In this document: one piece after another, positions 14,199 to 16,758 of the stretch
Numbering within the stretch: the first letter of the stretch is position 1
How the letters are laid out: each line of letters opens with the position of its first letter
Origin: Caryophanales bacterium UBA6768
GTDB taxonomy: Bacteria; Bacillota; Bacilli; Bacillales_D; Amphibacillaceae
Length of the DNA stretch: 16,758 nucleotides
Assembly (NCBI GenBank): GCA_002453315.1
Contig: DKGO01000068.1
Coordinates: 1-16,758, forward strand
Direction: 5' to 3'
Position numbers and translations under genes: made by a program
The notes under the pieces: model-generated
The model's input: only the letters and a program-made list of their open reading frames with translations
Told to the model about the DNA's origin: nothing
The model's database searches: none

Positions 14199-14537
14199 TT
14201 AAATTTTTTTCAAAAACTCGGATTTTAATTGCATATTTCCATGTCCAGGAACACGGCAATTAATATCATGGTCCCCATCAATAATTTGAATATTTTTGAC
14301 CGTCGTTCCTTGTTTCACTACGATTGAAGAACCTTTTACTTTCAAATCTTTCACAACAGTTACTGAATCCCCATCAACAAGTATATTGCCGAATGCATCA
14401 CGCGTCACTTCAGCAGGGGCAATATTTTCCAAGTTATCCCCAGACCATTCATGGCCACATTCAGGACAAACATAGAAAAGGCCATCCTCATAAGATAATG
14501 TTGATTCACATTGTGGGCAATTTGGTAATGCTCCCAT
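14199..14537 (-). CDS. PhnA/YjdM family zinc-ribbon protein
   Basis: 112 aa, full length for the family. The N-terminal zinc ribbon has Cys7-x2-Cys10 and Cys24-x2-Cys27 (CPQC and CPEC) with the GHEW that follows in the family; the C-terminal domain (about residues 40-112) has the conserved FGNILVDGDSVTVVKDLKVK beginning and DHDINCRVPGHGNMQLKSEF end. The family was named for the E. coli phn region, but E. coli YjdM (formerly PhnA) is not needed for phosphonate use, so an enzymatic role should not be assumed. ATG 14537..14535 has GAGGAG 11 bases upstream; the nearer ATGs run into a TAG. It sits alone, next to a phosphate transporter, but transcribed toward it. Confidence 0.92.
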   Translation of the reverse strand: MGALPNCPQCESTLSYEDGLFYVCPECGHEWSGDNLENIAPAEVTRDAFGNILVDGDSVTVVKDLKVKGSSIVVKQGTTVKNIQIIDGDHDINCRVPGHGNMQLKSEFLKKI

Positions 14538-14585
14538 CTACATCATCACTCCTCGTATAATTTAAATTCACTTCATACTAAAGGC

Positions 14586-14594
14586 ATTGTACCA
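14586..14594 (-). promoter_or_regulatory. Extended -10 promoter of the zinc-ribbon gene
   Basis: Minus strand TGGTACAAT (14594..14586) is an extended -10 (TGn plus TACAAT). No good -35 is visible at 17 bases. It lies about 50 bases upstream of the start codon. Confidence 0.45.
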
Positions 14595-14709
14595 CATTTA
14601 TCGATTTAAAATTATAATTGAAAAAAATTCAAACTAGGGACAGCTATCATGTTAGCACGGAAAAAATCGTTTAGAATTGTTCTCGTAGGCTAAATTTCCC
14701 TAAGGCATT

Positions 14710-14964
14710 TATTTTATCTGTCAAACAAATTAGGCTTACATAACAATTTTGATAAAATAATCATAATTTTCTCATGCAAAATAGGCTTGCTTGCTAATTT
14801 TTATTTAAAAAGTGTAATTCTGTCTAGCAAATCGTACTTGCTTGCCAAATTTGATTAAAAAGGTGTAATTCTGTCTAGCAAATTGTACTTGCTTGCCAAA
14901 TTTGATTAAAAACACATAATTTTTGGCAAGCAAACTACTACTGCGCCAAATATGGGCGAAAATA
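14710..14964. repeat. Five degenerate 51-bp tandem repeats
   Basis: Units at 14710, 14761, 14812, 14863 and 14914, each 51 bases. Units 3 and 4 differ at two positions (49/51 identical); unit 2 matches unit 3 at 34/51 and unit 1 at about 31/51, without gaps; unit 5 is more degenerate. The best units contain AGCAA-N7-TTGCT and CTTGCTTGCCAAATTTGATT. TTGCTTGCCAAA of unit 4 (14889-14900) forms a perfect 12-bp inverted repeat with TTTGGCAAGCAA (14922-14933) of unit 5. No open frame runs through. This lies within the 561-base gene-free stretch 14538-15098; the rest, 14640-14709 and 14965-15010, shows nothing I can support. Confidence 0.85.
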
Positions 14965-15022
14965 GAAATTCACATATACGAAGTTTCCCAAAAAGTCCGT
15001 CTTTTTTTAAAATATAACGATA

Positions 15023-15067
15023 TGTTTACGATTTGTTAATAATTTATTCATAATTTTTGGCTATGAT
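15023..15067 (+). promoter_or_regulatory. htrA promoter with OmpR/WalR-type direct repeats
   Basis: TGTTTA (15023-15028) and TGTTAA (15034-15039) are 11 bp apart, matching 11 of 12 defined bases of the WalR pattern TGT(A/T)A(A/T/C)-N5-repeat; a weaker TATTCA follows in phase (15045-15050). TATGAT at 15062-15067 is the -10. No -35 is visible, which fits activation by an OmpR-class regulator; WalR, CssR-like or the adjacent regulator are all possible. Confidence 0.45.
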
Positions 15068-15098
15068 AAGAATGAACGTAATAAAGGAGGTAATGTTG

Positions 15099-16439
15099 AT
15101 GGGTCATGATGAGGAAAAAAACAAGCTCAATTCTAATGAGCCAAATGATCAGGGCCAAATCGAAAATAATGAGGAAATAGACGAGAAAACAGAGCACAAT
15201 ACCACACTAGAAAACACAGACTCACTCGGAGTAAATCAAGACAAAAGGGAAAGAACCCCGAAGTCACGAACATCACAACGGGTTAAATCAAATCTTTTAA
15301 CTGCTATTTTGGTAGGAATAATCAGTAGTTTATTAACGTTGTCGCTTGTTCTCTATACCCCCTTATTTCAAGGAAAAATGGGAAATACCCAGAAAGATAA
15401 CGAGCAAACTGAAGTGGCGGATAGGGATCTTTCGCAAACAGAGCAAGTGACGGAAGGAGTCTCAACGAAAAGTTCACTCGTAAATATGATTGAGGGTGCC
15501 TCAAAAGGGATCGTCGGTGTTGTAAAACATACAAATGGAGAAAGTTCACTACCATTTCCATTCCAATCGCCTGACAAAAGTCAACAAGGGGTCGGCTCAG
15601 GGGTCATATTTAAAAAGGATGGAGATAATGCTTACGTTGTGACAAATAATCATGTGATTGAGGATGCGGAGAAAATTGAAGTATCTTTAGAAAATGGTGA
15701 ACATACAGAGGCAACCCTTGTCGGTACAGATGCACTGAGTGACTTAGCGGTGTTGAAAATTGATGGAAGTCTTGTCGATCATGTTCTTGAGTTTGGAGAT
15801 TCGGATAAATTGCACGTAGGAGAACAAGTCATTGCCATTGGTAATCCACTTGGATTAGATTTTTCTCGGACAGTGACTCAAGGGATTGTTAGTGCACTTG
15901 ATCGTACAGTAAACGTGAATACTTCCGAAGGTCAATGGGAATTAAATGTTATTCAAACAGATGCGGCGATTAATCCAGGAAATAGTGGTGGTGCCCTTCT
16001 TAATGAGCAAGGAAAAGTTGTTGGAATTAATAGTTTAAAAATTGCTACTTACGGTGTCGAGGGTTTGGGATTTGCTATACCTAGTAATGAAGTAATTCCG
16101 ACAATCGAACAGTTGATGGAGCACGGCAAAGTGGAACGTCCGGTAATGGGAATTACAATGGTTGATTTAGACCAAGTTCCACGTATGTATTTAAAAGATC
16201 TCCCTAATGAAGTATCAGAAGGAGTCATTATTTCAGAAGTGATGGAAAATTCTGCAGCGGACAAGGCAGGCATAAAATCGAAGGATGTTATTGTTGAGAT
16301 AGATGAAGAAAAAATTAAAAATGGCCAGCAATTAAGAAAATGGTTATATAGTAATGCTAAAGTAGGTGATCAAGTAACAGTAAAACTTTACCGTGACCAA
16401 GAACAAAAATCAGTAAAATTAACATTAACAGGTAAATAA
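15099..16439 (+). CDS. htrA: HtrA/DegP-like membrane-anchored serine protease with PDZ domain
   Basis: 446 aa envelope quality-control protease of the Bacillus HtrA type. Residues 1-62 form a highly acidic cytoplasmic tail; one membrane helix follows at about 65-86; then a linker, a trypsin-like protease domain (about 125-330) and one PDZ domain (about 340-440, with GVIISEVMENSAADKAGIK and DVIVEIDEEKIKNGQQL). The catalytic triad is complete: His185 in VTNNHVIEDA, Asp215 in DALSDLAVLK, Ser296 in NPGNSGGAL. The start at 15099 has AAAGGAGG 8 bases upstream; an in-frame TTG at 15057 lies upstream of the -10, and the ATG at 15093 is too close to the ribosome binding site. B. subtilis has three paralogues, so 'htrA' is a family name here. 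Confidence 0.94.
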   Translation: MGHDEEKNKLNSNEPNDQGQIENNEEIDEKTEHNTTLENTDSLGVNQDKRERTPKSRTSQRVKSNLLTAILVGIISSLLTLSLVLYTPLFQGKMGNTQKDNEQTEVADRDLSQTEQVTEGVSTKSSLVNMIEGASKGIVGVVKHTNGESSLPFPFQSPDKSQQGVGSGVIFKKDGDNAYVVTNNHVIEDAEKIEVSLENGEHTEATLVGTDALSDLAVLKIDGSLVDHVLEFGDSDKLHVGEQVIAIGNPLGLDFSRTVTQGIVSALDRTVNVNTSEGQWELNVIQTDAAINPGNSGGALLNEQGKVVGINSLKIATYGVEGLGFAIPSNEVIPTIEQLMEHGKVERPVMGITMVDLDQVPRMYLKDLPNEVSEGVIISEVMENSAADKAGIKSKDVIVEIDEEKIKNGQQLRKWLYSNAKVGDQVTVKLYRDQEQKSVKLTLTGK

Positions 16440-16485
16440 TCCTAATGTTTTTTAAGAAGTAAAAATTTAAATCATCCCATGTTTC

Positions 16486-16528
16486 CACCTCTTCTATGGT
16501 AAAATAAATATGAATCATTGAAGAGGTG
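16486..16528 (+). promoter_or_regulatory. Inverted repeat covering the ribosome binding site of the response regulator
   Basis: CACCTCTTC (16486-16494) is the exact complement of GAAGAGGTG (16520-16528), and the latter contains the ribosome binding site AGAGGTG of the gene starting at 16536. Between them lies an extended -10, TGGTAAAAT (16497-16505). A transcript started there lacks the left arm; a read-through transcript from htrA contains both arms. Confidence 0.5.
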
Positions 16529-16535
16529 TTGTTTT

Positions 16536-16758
16536 ATGAAAGTCCTAGTCATTGAAGATAATGAAAGTGTCTTGTCTATGCTGAAGATGTTTTTTGTTAA
16601 GGAAAACATTGAGGGAACCTTTGTGACTGATGGTTTAGAAGGATATCATCAGGCGGAAAAAGAATCGTGGGATTGCCTTATTATTGATTGGATGTTACCA
16701 AACATGGACGGGATAACGATTTGCCAAAAATTGAGGGAACAAGAAAATGATGTTCCTA
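16536..16758 (+). CDS. Response regulator, N-terminal receiver domain (cut by window edge)
   Basis: The first 74 codons of a two-component response regulator. The receiver fold is clear: MKVLVIEDNESVLSML with the acidic pair Glu7-Asp8 for Mg2+, and the phosphoacceptor Asp51 in LIIDWMLPNMDGITIC. The DNA-binding domain is outside the window; the sequence style is of the OmpR/PhoB class. ATG 16536 has AGAGGTG 7 bases upstream. It lies 96 bases after htrA on the same strand, without a clear terminator between, and could be partly co-transcribed. In Bacillus, HtrA proteases are controlled by CssRS and sit near two-component genes, so a role in envelope stress and htrA control is plausible but not shown. 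Confidence 0.88.
   Translation, partial: MKVLVIEDNESVLSMLKMFFVKENIEGTFVTDGLEGYHQAEKESWDCLIIDWMLPNMDGITICQKLREQENDVP

Noticed and set aside
14710..14964. Tandem repeats considered as a CRISPR array
   Set aside because: The units are directly adjacent with no unique spacers and diverge outward; no cas genes are present.
15057..15098. TTG start at 15057 for HtrA
   Set aside because: It lies upstream of the proposed -10 and has no ribosome binding site, while AAAGGAGG is spaced correctly for ATG 15099.

Overview
The window is low-GC DNA with strong AGGAGG-type ribosome binding sites, ATG/TTG starts, lipobox lipoproteins and T-tailed hairpin terminators. Together with the families present (Pit/DUF47 pair, PadR/HAAS/DUF4097 operon, YvbT-type LLM oxidoreductase, HtrA next to an OmpR-type regulator) this points to a chromosomal segment of a Bacillaceae bacterium. 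The substrate-binding lipoprotein is unusually rich in Asp, Glu and Asn, which hints at a halotolerant or alkaliphilic member; that is inference. I see no rRNA, tRNA, phage, insertion sequence or CRISPR array.

Layout. 1-186 (minus): start of a small lipoprotein, cut by the window edge. 410-982 (minus): cytoplasmic conserved hypothetical protein with its own terminator. 1214-2209 (plus): luciferase-like flavin monooxygenase behind a perfect 26-bp palindrome. 2470-8261 (minus): complete five-gene peptide-type ABC importer (two ATPases, substrate-binding lipoprotein, two permeases) transcribed from a good sigma-A promoter at 8299-8326, with a terminator hairpin after the binding protein and another at the operon end. 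8701-9225 (plus): YceI-domain protein. 9322-10164 (minus): aldo/keto reductase. 10363-12021 (plus): PadR regulator, HAAS/DUF1700 membrane protein and DUF4097 protein, with overlapping genes and a candidate autoregulatory operator. 12265-13891 (plus): DUF47 (PhoU-like) protein and Pit phosphate transporter. 14199-14537 (minus): PhnA/YjdM-type zinc-ribbon protein. 15099-16439 (plus): membrane-anchored HtrA protease. 16536 to the end (plus): start of a response regulator.

Most genes are well-known families. The parts not explained by ordinary annotation are regulatory or non-coding: (i) five degenerate 51-bp tandem repeats at 14710-14964 ahead of htrA; (ii) four TTAACA-like hexamers at exact 11-bp spacing ahead of the phosphate transporter, resembling a PhoP box; (iii) the 26-bp palindrome at 1135-1160; (iv) an inverted repeat that could hide the ribosome binding site of the response regulator in read-through transcripts; (v) a protein-like 50-codon open stretch at 2307-2459; (vi) 11-bp-phased direct repeats just upstream of the htrA -10. 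I found no clear new multi-gene system. All functional statements are from sequence reading and family knowledge without database searches.
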